A DNA stretch of 64,000 nt, taken from positions 47,373,025 to 47,437,024 of the forward strand of contig CM063510.1 of the NCBI GenBank assembly GCA_032207245.1, in the 5' to 3' direction. This stretch comes from Pardosa pseudoannulata (taxonomy: Eukaryota; Arthropoda; Arachnida; Araneae; Lycosidae). Positions 27,901 through 42,000 of the stretch are shown piece by piece (within the stretch, counting starts at the first letter, position 1; the number at the start of each line of letters is the position of its first letter). The translations under genes and the position numbers were made by a program. The notes below the pieces were generated by a model. The model did not search any database. It saw only the letters and a list, made by a program, of their open reading frames with translations, and had not been told where the DNA came from.

Positions 27901-30900
27901 GCAGTTATAAGGCACATGATAACCAATGTCTTCATATTTTTGATAGAAATCGGAGTTAAATTTGACATTTTTTTAACCTTCCTTATTTTAAGTTTTCCGT
28001 TATAAGTAAGAAATTCCAGCAATAACCATAAAATCTTTAGATTTTTTTTCTCCGAACCGAAATTTTAAGTCTCTTTCTCCTCTTTTTCTATTGCAACCAG
28101 ATATGTAAATCCAGGCCTCATCAATTGTAAATATTATATTAATCACTTTTATTTAACTTATCTTATGTGTCAAATGAAATTTTGTAATAAATTTTTAACT
28201 ACTTTCTGGACTAGATGGAGATCTGAAATTTTGCGCAGAGGTTCATTTCCTGTGAAAATGTTCTAAAAAGATACAAAATAATTTTAAAACAGTGCATAAA
28301 AGAGAAACTGAGCCAAATATTATGATGGATTATGCAACTAAAAATAAAAGCGTGGGACGCAATTGGGATCAGTGTCAAAGTAACATATTATCAATACAAA
28401 TACAATTGTTTAAGGGAATATTTATATTAAAATCATTGGTATTTAACTGTTATATGTTTAAAGCTCCAAGTTTTTATTTTTAGTCACATAAAGTATCATA
28501 ACAACTAGCCCTTGAGCTATAAAAGCCCCGTAAGCAATTTTTCTATATCAGCGCATTGCAATTAGAAGCTTTTCATTCAATTCCTCTTTCATGCACCGTT
28601 TTGAGATTATTTTTTAATTTTTAGTTCATTTTTTACAGTTTTTTTTATTAAATAACAATGATTTTATTTTAAATTTAATATTTATTTTATTTTTATTTTT
28701 CATATGCGAAATAATTTTCATACAACAATCTGCACATTTTCTTATACTGAGATATTTTTCAGCGTTAGGTGGTGATTTTCATAATTTTTTTTTGATTACC
28801 TTCAAATGTAATTTTATAATTTTGTTCACAGTTGCTACAGAAGTACTTAAATATTTTGTGATAGCTCTTTAGGGGCTTTGATTTTTTTAAAAAAGAGATA
28901 TATGACTTTATATTAATTAGCAGTCGCATGCCCTTTTGTTATTTGGGCATTTTTTGGCTTTTTCACAGTCAGATGTAAACTTTTATGTTTCTTTCCTCTT
29001 TTATTGTCACTTATTTTGCATGTAAGAATATTCAAATCAAGCTTTTAACATCTTTTTTTAAATAATCAAAAAAAGTATATTTCTTCAAACAGAAAAAAAA
29101 TAAATAAAAATAAAAAAATAAAGCCTTCAATCCCTTTTTTCTTTTCCAGCGACTTTTAATAGTGCAGAATACTTATAAATCTGTACACGATATTTAAACC
29201 CTATTCCGATTTGATGCCATGTTTTTATTTTTAAATTTAAATTCATGGAGAAAGTCAAAATCCTTATAAAATGTATAAACTCTCCCTGTATTAAAAAAAT
29301 ATAACATGATATATATTAATATTAAACATATAATATAATATTTATAATTAAAATTCTGAAAAATATATTTCTTTAAGCATTTAGATTTTAATGTATTTTT
29401 TTAAAAAATCCTAATATAAGAGAATATATGAATTCTAGAATAAAAGTTACTTGTCTAGTACACAAAGTGGAGAAACAACAAATTCTTTTTTGAAAAAAAA
29501 AAAAATTGTAAATCATCAAACTGAAGTAGCAAAGACAGAATTTCTTGAGAAAAGTCTTAATCCAAGGTATATTGAACTTTTAATCTCACACACACATACA
29601 CACCAAAAAAAGTTTTCATTAAACGTACATACACATAAAGTGCATACAAACGTGTGTGCATAAGTTTTAAGCATACGCGTATAGTTTTGCATGTTTACAT
29701 AAATACGTGGTAAAAAGGATCAGCAACGCTGAAAATAATTTTATTGTTTTGTAGGATCACTCTAACTGAAAATCTAATTTATATTAATTTTTATTGCGCT
29801 TGTAAGCTTATGTATGTACAAAAGTGCGTACATAAGTTTTATCCCTCATTCAAAGTTTTGCCTGCATATATAAATACATCACAAAAGCAATCCTTTCATA
29901 AGCAAAGTTGAACATTATTATATTGTATTATAGCATCACGCTACTGAAAATCTAATTAATCATAGTAATCTAAGTTGCAATTTTTTTACCTATCAGAACT
30001 TTTTTTAGCTGCATAATTTTCATTTAAATAGCAAATGTACTTTAAGTTATATCGTATTTGGACATTTAATTTCCGAAATTTGCTTTGTGAAACAAACCTT
30101 CATTTGAATAAACCACGAGCCACTATTGGATTTAAGGTGTTTTTAATTTAGTACGAAAGACGTTTCTTTGGAAGGGCTCGTGTCAAGTCCAAATGATGTA
30201 TTCGTTAAACCTTTGTTTACATATTGAAGAGGTGCGAAAAGAAAAGTGGTGTATTGACAATTTAAACTTGCACCGAAACGCTCGCTCTGTAGGAAACTCA
30301 CTGGATAAAAGCCAACTGTTCTCCTTCCAGAAATAAAACTGCGCACACCCAAACAAATTTCATCCCGGCCGTCTGTAGACGTCACTGAGTCACGTGGCGA
30401 ATCGAAGAGGGATGAGATCCTCGTTAAATTTCGACACGATTCTTCTAGACCAGTGGTTGTCAAAAATTTATCCCCAAGGCACCTTTAGTACTTATATAAC
30501 AACAGAACCCCTGAATAAATATTAAGGAGATCAAATTATCTATTATTTATCATTGATTAGACATGAACATAAAAACTAAACAATATAAATCAGTGTAAAA
30601 ATGTAGATAATACTCACAAAATGTGATGTGGATGTATGAAATTTTTTAACTTTTTAGGACGAGATGGTTAGTACTTCGAATAAGACGTGTCTCAAAAGTC
30701 TCAAAAGTAGGGGCTTGGTCGAAATATACATCAAGGACTTATTTCCCTTACTTTTCACATTTAGCTGCCATAGCAGGTCAATGATCAATCACTTTTAATG
30801 TCAATCTTGTTAACGTAGGATTGATTTACAGCCCACCGAAAATACACTTTATTTCTTGCCTCCCACTTATTGTAGTGCAGAGCAGCAGTATCATAGAAGT

Positions 30901-33022
30901 TGTTCTCAGGGGTAAAGTCTGAATCTAACTCTTCCGTCTTAATCAATATAAAGAAACATCCCGTCGAGAAAAGGTTAATGAAATGATACAAGTGAAATGA
31001 TACACTGAGACTTGTTTCACTCCTTTTGCTGTGCTGCCGGTTGTGGTTTGAATAGCTCATTGTTACATCGCTTTTCTTTTCACTATTGTTGTGCTTAGTG
31101 CGTATTAGTTACTATCATTAATTCTATATAATTAATTAGGGAAAATTAGAGAAGGGATTTACTAATTTCTTAAAAGAATTTCGATGGTGATTAAAAGTTT
31201 CTAGAGGAATTTTTGGGAGGTCGTTACGGAACCCAAGAGTCCGCGGAGCACACTTTGAAAAACCCTATTCTAGAAAAGGGGTTTCCAACTACGTTTGGTT
31301 TGTGGCGCTATGGTCTACAGTTTTGACACATGAAGGCTTATAGAGACCTACTACTTAAATACAATTCCTAACGGCTAGGGACATACATTTCAGCAGCGAA
31401 ATTCAAAGTCCCAAATTCCGGTATTGAATAACAGCGCCCTACATATTCGGCAGGGTTTCCAACTTTGGGCCTGCGAAAGCTTTTTAAAAAGCTCATAGAA
31501 CCGCAGTTTTTTAAAAATGAAATTAAAAAAAATCAGTACATAACTCGCTAATTTGTCTTTATTTTCCGAGGTTTGGTTTGGTTTGTTTTATAGTGCTACG
31601 GTCTACTTTTTTGCAACACGAGGGTTAAAGAAACCGGGACCTACAGCTTACAGCCGATTCCGAACAGCTACAAACATCCATGCCATAGTTATTTTCCGAT
31701 TTTTTTGTTATGATATTTTCCAAGATTATCCTTAACAGAGTTGGTGATAGGCATCCGTTCATTGGTGACCACCTTCAATATATCCAGTTAATTTTTAAAA
31801 TTTAATTTTAATTCCATTATTAATTTAAGTTCGCCTTTAGGTGTTTTTCCTATTTGTCATTGGTCAATATTAATTCAAACAAACATTGCTGAGCGCTCAT
31901 CTTCGAAAATTCAATTGTTTGGAGTATAATAACTCTTTGTTTACTTTTAATTTCCTATTTTTATATAATTGCAAAGTAATGAGTGTGGTTTGGTTTGGTT
32001 TGGAGCACTACGGTCTACTTTTTGCAACACGAGGGGTAATGAGACGTAATGAGTGTGGTAAAAGATTTAATTGTTTTTTGGAAACTTACAAACAGCTTTT
32101 TTTTTCTATATTTATTTCTTATTTTCACATGCTTATTCTTACATTTAAAATGTACAAATAGTCAGAATCCCAGAAATATATTTTAGGGAAACGCGGTTTT
32201 CTATTATTTTAAGCAACTAAAATCGCTAAGCCTTTGTTTTAATTGAACTATGTATATTATTTCATACTGGTACCTCTGTCTTACTTTTAGAATTTTACGA
32301 AAAGTAGCCAGTTATGAAAAGGCAGGCCGTAATTAAACAAAAAAATTCCAATGTGACCCTCGAGTTTTTACAAACACGTGTTCTAGAACAATATTAAGAA
32401 CAAGTTCGTTTTCCAGTCATTTTAAATTTTGTATATATATACGTAACCAGAGAAATTATTCTCAGCGATTATACAAGAAATTAGCCCCTATTATTTGATT
32501 TCAAAGACTAAATGGGCAGTAAGAGAACCACAGTGATTTGCAGTCGTGGCTCTATTAAAAAAAAAGACGAAGTCCAACATTATGGAACTTTAAATTTATT
32601 GACGATAAAAATATATATCTTTACAAGGCAAGAGCTTTGCATGGAATGCTCACGAATACACACTTCTTTCACAAATTTCGAACCCAACAGTGAGCGATCA
32701 CGTGATTTTTCCCCACGATACCTACAGTTTACCCACATTTATTTAAGAATACGACATTAACTTTGATCGTCTAGGTTAGCACGAAAACTACATAATATGC
32801 AATTTAGTTTAGTTACAGAAGGAGTGAAGCTATTTTCCTAAGACAGCTAGAAAATTACACACAGTGCACAAAAAATTAACATTTATTCTAGCGTTAGTTT
32901 TGTGAGACGGGCAAAAAGACACTCCTTTAAATACGATTGGGAAATTAGGTATTAAAGAATGAGAAAGGGTAAAAGGAGACTTTTAGATAGGCATTTTAGG
33001 TGTAACAATTTTGATATTTTAC

Positions 33023-33061
<39 letters not shown>

Positions 33062-36000
33062 CATGTGTGTATGTATAGATTCATATTGATTTCATTCCCG
33101 TAACTAACCTCTTCAAACGTAGTACTAAAATGCGGAAAATTGCGAAGACTTTGGTACACACACCTAAAAATAAAAAGCTATCATCTTGGTCAACTTGACC
33201 CTAATTTTTAAGTTAATTTCTGGTCAACATATCCCATCTTTTAGTAAAAAGTCAAATCAAACTTCATATTTAAGGGATTTTAAATGTAAAACAAGTTTAA
33301 TGGAAAGCACAAGTCTAATCTTAAATAAAATAATACTAGCTTACCTTCTGCTTATAAAATTTTGATTCATCCTAAAAGTTGCAATTAAAAATCTAACAGA
33401 AAAGTCTTAAAATAGCACTCCCTATACGAAAATAATCCTAACTCTCTGGGCTGCATAACTGCCTTGGATCCTCCTTGCCTCTTTTTATTCTTCTTTCTCC
33501 TAGAGACAAATTATGACCAATCCGGTAGAGCACAGCTTCTGTAGTTTTGCATGGTTCACATCACTGTAGTTTTTGTTCACAGAAAGCATGTATATTCGCA
33601 TTTGTTTGGAATCGTCTTCAGTAGGTTCCAAATTAAAGAACCACCGACTAATAGCTAGTGGACGTGTTCCCAAATAACTGTAGTATAGTGGATTGCTTCA
33701 AGACTTGTATATGTGCTACAACTTTGCACAAGATGTCAATTGCAGAAAAATAATAGTAGCCTAAGCCACAGATATCTAATCGATTACATGTTTGAGCACA
33801 AAAATACACAATAGAGGAAATAAGAAATTTTCACAGAGAAAATAAAATGGCCTATGGCCAAATGAGCTCGCTGGATCAAAACAGTCTTTATCCTTCAGTG
33901 CGTGATTTTTCATCGCTCTGATCCCACTGGGGTTATATATAGCTTTTTAAAAGTCATCTGAAGTGGTCTCAGTGGGCCTTCGATTTGTGTTCTCTTTGTC
34001 ATATCTCGAGTGCTTCAAGATGAACAAGTTTTATTGTAGACATAAATGTCTTCTTCTCGAAAAATGCGAAGACTTATGTAAGTGGATTCGAAACGAGTTC
34101 TACAGTGTTTGCCCAATCAAGATGGAGTATTGAAGATCGTAAAAATAACCAATATGTCTATTCAAACTACACAAACCTTATACTTTTTACACTGTATATT
34201 GTCATCTGAAGGTGAAGCTTCACATCTTGAAATCAGAGCTGACATGACAGAAAAGTGTGTGCTTTCCATAACCAAAATCATTGATGTACAATTAGCTTTA
34301 CTAGTTCTCCTACATAGATGTGCTTTTTAGTTTCCGTACACCGAAGAATGTGTCCATTGGAATTAATGATCCCAAAAAGGGACAAATGGAGAGGGGGTCC
34401 TTAATCCTCAGTTCGTTTAGTGACTAAGTATGTCATAGATCTCACACACAAAAAAAAGTTTTCATTAAATGCACATGCACACAAAGTACATACAAACGTA
34501 TGTACATAAGTTTTGTGCATAAATCTATAGTTTTGCATACATGCATACATAAATAACATAAAACGACTCAGCAACGCTGACCATTTTTTTTTTTTTTTTT
34601 TGGTAGCATTACTATAACTGAATAACCAATATGCCAATTCAAACAACACAAACCTTATGCTTTTTACACTGTAAATTGTCAACTGGAGATGTAACTTCTC
34701 ATCTTGAAATCAGAAACTGACTTGACAGAAAAGTGTATGCTTTCCAGAACCAAAATCATTGACGTATAATTAGTTTTACTAGTTCTCCTACATAGAGATG
34801 CTTTTTAATTTTCGTACACCAAATAATGCAGCCATTGGTCTTAATGACCCCAAAAAGGGACAAATAGGGGGGGGTGTCCGTAATCCTCAATTCGTTTAGT
34901 GACTAAGGCTGTCATAGATGAAAGCTACTGATTTGAGTTCACTTATTAGAAACTTTAATGAAATAAATAACCTCTTGAACAGTCTATGACATGGGAAGTT
35001 TTTAAAACTTTCAAAATTGGTTGTCTAGTGTCGTGTCCAATTAGAAGTCAAGGCCTCATGGAATGATGGTTGCCATTGCTTTGAGATGTTGAACTTCTAA
35101 GATCGGATCCTCGTAATTTAGAAGCAGGGACCAAGCAGGAGGGGGGGAGTTCTGCTTGGTCCCTTTGTAAATGGCAGACCAAGCAACCCCCCCTGCTTGG
35201 TCTGCCATTTACAAAGGTATCGTCTGAGTATATTGGAGAACAATGTGACCTCGAACCTATTTTACGTAACCCGGCCGCCATTAAAGAACACGATGATCTT
35301 AGACCGGCTAGAGACATGATTCCGCAAGCCTCTGATCATGATATCACTGCTTTTGCTGACTTAGCTACCACGGTCCATAATATCGAGATCGCATGGTACA
35401 AGAAGAAAAAATTAAAGAAAAATTAGGGTAAAGTACTTTACCTAATTTTACAGCAAAAAGTATTTTCTTTTTTATTATTTTTCTTTTCAAATTTCTATTA
35501 TTTTTAATTACTTTTAGGTAAATATACAAAAAATTTTCATTCAACAATATTTTGTAGAATTGGATTATTTGTTTTCATATAGCAATAACATTTCACTGAA
35601 TTCGGAATTTATTTCAGAACAACCAATTGACAATAATAAGTGAGGTTTTACTGTATTAATAAATTTAGAAAGTAAACAGTAAATCTCTTTGGGATCATCA
35701 ATGTTTTTTCACTCTTTAAATATTGGAATCGAATGCAGAGAAATAATAAGTCTCATGCTATTATCCGCCTATAAATTACGAGGTCCATCTCTGTAAGTAG
35801 CGGGGTAGACTATAAAGTGAATACCTAGTTCACTCTCCAGAATAATTGGGAACACAAAAATTTGATGGTTTCTCTTCTCTTAAAAAGAAATAAAATATTT
35901 TATAAATGCAAAACAAAAATGTATTACAGTACTATGCTTGAGGCTGAGGGTTCGGCAATACTCGATTCTCTTAGTAGAAAGATAAAACATTTAAATATAG

Positions 36001-39000
36001 TATAGATTTACATACTGATAGTCTGGTTTCGGTTTTGGTTTGGAGCGCTACGGTCTGCTTTTTGCAACACGAGGGCTAACGAGCCCGGGACCTACTGCTT
36101 AAAGCCGATTCCGAACGGCTACGAACATCCATGCCATAGTGGGATTCGATTGGCTCTGATAGTCTGTCTGTGATTAAAATTTTAGAACATTTAGTACCAA
36201 AATCAAATTGAATAACCCAGACACAGAAAAAATGCAAAAGTAGGATTAACAGAGAAATTAATTTGTTTCAAAGCGCATATGGGAAATACTGGAAATGAAT
36301 ACGTGGATATTGTAGAAAAGAATGCTACAAAATCAATAAACTATAAACCTATTAAGCTTCCAGGTTCAATACTTAAAAAGTATAAGGTTTGGTTTGGAGT
36401 TCTATTAGCTACGTTTTTGTAAAATGAAGACTAATGAAACCGTTAACTATTGCGTAAAGACGATTCCGACCGGCTACGAACATCCATGCCACGTATGGAT
36501 ATGATGCCAAGTATAATTGTTTTAATCGAAAGGTCACGAAATTATTTCTCCTGTTTCTTTTTCCAGAGGGATAATACGAAGGAGAGCCAAATCCTTCTGT
36601 GGATATGGAACTGTCTCGGAGAAAATAGCTGTTTCGACTTCGACCAATATGTTAGAGATGGTGTTATGTTCTGTAGGTAAGATAGACTTCCTTAACTTGC
36701 TTCTTCTTCCCTGTTAATTTAAGTCATTTAATGAGCGGGACATTGTATTCTTCTACAAATTTTATTTACATCGATTACATATGTTTTCTGGCGACTAAAG
36801 ACGAGGAAGGCAAATATATATGTAGGTAAGATAGGTATTCTATTCATCTACCGCCATGCATGTACAGACACAGAGCATTAACTACCACAAAAAGAAAAAC
36901 TGATAGTTATGTCTACCACCAGAAAAAGTTAAGAAAAGACGTACTCAAGAGGCATTTGACTGGGAAGCACATTTTGAGTCTTTCCAAAGGAAATGCAGTA
37001 GCAGTGGTGTGAATTGCAGGGGGGGGGGGTGTTACTCTGCTAAAGAATGCCTTAATCTTTTCGAGACTGCGTATTTCTTCATATTGGTGTAGTAAAGACG
37101 AGAGTCTTTAGCGTTTTATCCCTTAGAAGCAATGTCTTTGATTTTGCCACTTTGTATTACAATAAGCAGGAAGATAGTATAAAAGTGTATTTAAGGGGTG
37201 AACCCAACGACAACAGGATTGATAGTAGAAGTGATTCATAACGATTCATAACAATATACAGTGGGAGATTGAAGTGTTTGGTGCATATTTCAACCAAGCC
37301 GGGACGTTTTGAGACTTACCCGGCCTAGTCGAAATATTAATCCAAAATGTTAAATAAGTCATTGTATGTATGTCTATATGAACATGCATATGTTTATTTT
37401 CCTCATTTCGTCCTAAACTATTTTAGTTAGTTAAAATGGACGTCAAATTCATTCTGTTGTATTATTTCGAAGTAAGACTCCCAAAATATTCGCATTTTCT
37501 TATATTCTGTTTGGCTTAAAAGTAAAATTAAGTCAGTTCGTATTCCCTGCTCTTTAAAATATTATTCAACTCCATCTTTATATCTAATGTTTTTATCAGC
37601 CGAATAATAGTATACATCTATACGACTAATAGAAGTTCTAGGAACTTCCTACCTTACCCACTTTGAAATATCTAATGCTTTATCATTATTTTTAACTTCA
37701 GGATACTCCATATCTTGTAGATAAATCAGTTTCCTATCATTTTTAATATTATATATTCACTACACTTTTTTTTAACCGAACATCATTTGTATTTCATTTT
37801 TACTATCCAATTTATTTTTAAATTGTTCCCAACAACTCCTTTTTCTTTTCGAGTCTAGATCCTGTAATATCTTTTATTCATCGTATAACTCTAGCCTACT
37901 AAAATTCCAATTTAAGCTGCATTATTCAACTTACTTTTCTTTAATTTAAGTATGCGAACATACGTTAATGAGCCGAATATTCAAAAATTTTTAACACACT
38001 ACAAGCGAGAAACACACTTTTACGTTTTTCCTACACTGTCACTGGAGTGCGGGTCACGTAAAAGTACGTATTTACAGTAGATTTTTTCTAGAGAGAGGGT
38101 AACAAATAAACACGATGTACGATTGTATGGTGTTTGTGTTGCTAGGCAACGATTTGCATTGCTTCTTTCCAGAAATTTAGTTTGTCAAATCACTCTGTAT
38201 TACGTCGAGTTATTAGCTCCAAAATATACGAATCATGTTTTGTAAACTTGAAGTTTCTTTTTTTATGTAAAAAACTAAGTAGTTTTCCATTTATTGCTAT
38301 TTTACTGAATGACAACTCGCGCTAGTCAAAAACGACCGCTGCATGCGTAAATCTGCGACGAAATAGAGTGATTTTATGTAATGTCATAAGTGATTTTAAT
38401 ACCCTTTCCATTCATTTTTATGTTTAGATATCCAGTAGAAAAACCAATAAGTTGCCCACTCATTTTAAATTAAAGCCAGAATCATCATAAGTTGAGATAT
38501 GGACTACTTATATTTTTAAGACGAACATCTAATCGGCAAGTTGAAAACAAAACTCCAATTGTGAAAGGAAGCATAACTCCTACTTCGTATGGACAAAGGA
38601 GTAACACACTTCTAGCGCTTATATATGTAAAAGAGTGAACAAGGAATAAAGTATATAATAAGCAGAAAATGTCATACTTATAATACCAAGTGACTATTTC
38701 TTAAAAATCTCCGTAGCACATTTGAAAATCTCTCGCAGCCCAACAGTGTTCCGCGGCAGGCAGGTAGAGAATCACTGGTGCACGCCGACTGTGTATATAC
38801 GTTCGAAAGACTTCCGACCAATATCTTTCCTGTAAGCTATTATCATGAAGTAAAGCTCTCACGCCATATATAGCTGTGCTATAGAACCATTTGGTCACAC
38901 CATTTTGTTGAGGTGTGTAAACAGACGCTGTTTCAGTCCTTATACCTAGAATTACATAAGATTTAAATTTTTAAGACAAAACTCAAGACCCTTATCCATT

Positions 39001-42000
39001 TTTAATTATTTAAGCTTACACTCAGTTATCACTCAGCTAAGTACATTTTAAAACAATCTAATACATCTGACTATGTTTAATTGTTTATGCGTAAATTCTG
39101 CGAGAAAAATCGTCGATAATAGATAAAAAAAATATTTATTACTCCATACAACGGAAGGAGAATGGTCCTCACACATCTAAAGACATTTTATCTAAAAAAA
39201 TTTTAGTAAATATATCGTAGTTATGTTTTAACGATATTTGCAGCTGATTTTGTATTTGGTAAACTGAATTTTTTTCTAACTCTCCATTCAGATTTCGTAA
39301 ACCTTTTATACTATTTTTACTACTCATTTCTTGTACTAAACTTTTATTTACATGGTTAAACCTTCTATACAAGTAATTTATTTAGATAAAGGGAAAACAA
39401 TGTGAAAATATTTAATTTTTGCGATAATTAGGTACTTCATATATTATATGGAACTTTTCTACTCTAGGAATTGTTAAAAAGGATTCATTCTTATTAATAT
39501 AAATAATTATTTTGTTATATCATACAATTTTAGAGCAAGCTAAATCAATATAAAACGCGTTATAAGTAGCATGTAATAGATGTTTTAAAGTTAATTTTAC
39601 ACATTCGTTATTATTTTTAACAGAAAAAAATAACATCACCTACCCGTGAATCCTAGATTCGCTGTTTTTGTTACCAATTAGTAATTTTCTTGTTGACAAC
39701 GGTTTGAAATTTTCAAACCCCTTTTTTGATTATAGAAAAGACTAAACTAGTTGCAGCACTAGGTCCCGGTATCATTAGTTCTCGTGTAACAAAACAGTAG
39801 ACCGTAGCGTTCCCAACCAACCAACCAGTTGCAGCACTGTTCACTAACCATTCTTTCAAATCTAGTGTAATTTCATACCTGTAAGTATTGTAATTCAGAA
39901 TATTAAGTTTGTCACTTGGTCTAAGATGTGTTTCTTGTAGGAGAATAACATCAGGGGAGTGCTCATCTACAAATTGCCGAAACTCAAGCAATTTATTTTT
40001 AATACCATTGCAGTTCCATGCGAGAAGTTGAAAAGCGGTCGAATTAGCTGCCATGACGGTTATTGCTAGCGGACTGAGTTACCGAGTCAAGAAAGATATA
40101 CATTCTGTTGTGGAATCCCTCAGTTCTTAAAAGTTCATCACGGGTTTGTTTTAATTTAAGGGCAAGGTCTCCAAAGGAGCTGATATTTAGAAGTTCTTTT
40201 ATTTGCTTTGCAAGTTCAGAAATATCCTCGATTTCATTAGCGATGTTGTTTTCTACTGAGTTACCGATCCGCGGAGGGATACGGTGCTTCATTGGGAGGG
40301 GATTATTTGCAGGTGGGGGGTGACTCGGTCGCTCAGGATCCGTTCGCTGGAGCGGGACATTGTATTCTTCTACAAATTTTATTTACATCGTTTACATATG
40401 TTTTCTGGCGACTAAAGACGAGGAAGACAAATATATATGTAGGTATTCTATTCGTCTACCGTCATGAACACACACACACAGAGAGCATTAATTACCTCGA
40501 AAGAAAAACTTCTAGTTATGTCTACCATCAGAAAAAGTTGACCAAAGACGTACTCCAGAAGTATTTGACCGGGAAGCACATTTTGAGTCCTTGCAAAGTA
40601 AATACAATAGAGGTTGTATGAACGGCAGAGAGGACTCTACTAAAGAATACTTTACCCTTTACGAGACGGCGTATTTCTTTATTGGTATAGATAAAGACTG
40701 GATTCTTTAATGTTTTACTCATAAGAAATTTCTCTGATTTTGCAACTTTGTACAATAATAAGCAGGAAGGTAGTATAAAAGAGTATTTTTAAGGGGTGAG
40801 CCCTACGGAAACAGGACTGATAGTGGAAGCGATTGATAACGATGGCTCTGACTCGGCCTTCACGACAATATACAGTAAACAGTGAGAATTGAAGTGTTTG
40901 GTGCATATTTTCGCCAAGCCAGTACTTATGAGATTTGCTCCGCTTGGTCGAAATAACAACCAATAAAAGGTTAAATAAATCATTATAAATTTGTTGTATT
41001 GCGGATAAATCCATTCCTAGTCATTTTTAACATTGCTTTTTTTGGAGTCCGGATTGTATAATATCCTTTATTAATCGAATAACAGTAGCCGATCTGCATT
41101 ATTTAGTTCACTTTTCTTTAATTTGGGTATGCGACCATACGCTAATGAGCTGAATATCCGGAAATGATTAATAGATAGATTTACAACCCAGATGGAATAA
41201 AAATTTCGGCCAATATCAAAATTACATTATGGGCCTACATCGAATGGATCCCCTTCCCTCTAAATGATATCCTTGAATAATGTCATTTTTTGATATTGAG
41301 CAATATTCACTACTTGGTAATTTACGTTAAAATTACCATGCGTTACGTACTTTATCAACTCTTTCTTGGAGTACGGCTTGTTCTATTTATATGGATTCCA
41401 CTTCTGGCATGGTTGTTCCTAGTCAGTAATAGGCTTTAAACAATAAGTTCCGGTTCCATCAGACCTCGTATAGAAAAAAATTGCACCGTAGCGCTCCAAA
41501 CCAAACCAAACTTCTTGAATTAAAACGCTGAGATAACAAAACGCCCGGTGTGCTCGAAGATGAAAAGAAAACAAATATCCCACATATTTTGAAGACGAAC
41601 ACCTAATCAAAAATTTGAAAGCAAAACTTTAAGTGTAAAAGGAATACGTTTGAAAGAATTGATCAAACTCTTTCTTGCACGAAACTATCATGACGTAAAG
41701 CTCTCGTGCCGTACGTAGCAGTACGATTAAACCATTTGATCCCACCATTAATATCGAGGCCTGTCAACAGACGTTGTGTCAGTCCTTATACCATTAATTA
41801 AGATTCAAATTCTTTAAGACAAAATTCATGAGCTTTATCCATTCTTAATTATTTAAGCTTACACTTAGTTATCACTCAGCTAAATACATTTTAAAACAAT
41901 CTAATACGTCTATGTTTAATTGAGTATACGTAAGTTCTACGAGAAAAATCGTCGATAATAGACAAAAAAATATTTACTACATCATAATACGGAACGAGAA

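Larger units (their letters stand above)
36733..39505 (-). mobile_element. Copia-derived block, copy A
   Basis: Segments recur in the same order and orientation in 40350-42345: GAGCGGGACATTGTATTC... (36733/40350), TTTGGTGCATATTT (37279/40898), CTTTTCTTTAATTT (37933/41110), AAGACGAACA (38518/41591), and the gag-pre-integrase stretch (38990-39505 / 41815-42345). The left part (about 36733-37370) could be an LTR because it is non-coding and abuts the block edge. An 11-G run lies at 37019-37029. It is in intron 2. Confidence 0.7.

Noticed and set aside
30143..30463. 106-codon - strand frame
   Set aside because: It starts inside the hAT relic's end and has no recognisable domain; probably chance, though its composition is fairly protein-like.
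34082..34330. 82-codon + frame as a gene
   Set aside because: The tandem copy at 34610-34810 has lost the frame, so it is not under coding constraint.
40292..40621. + strand frames over the LINE/copia junction
   Set aside because: They bridge two different mobile elements and overlap ORF1 on the other strand.
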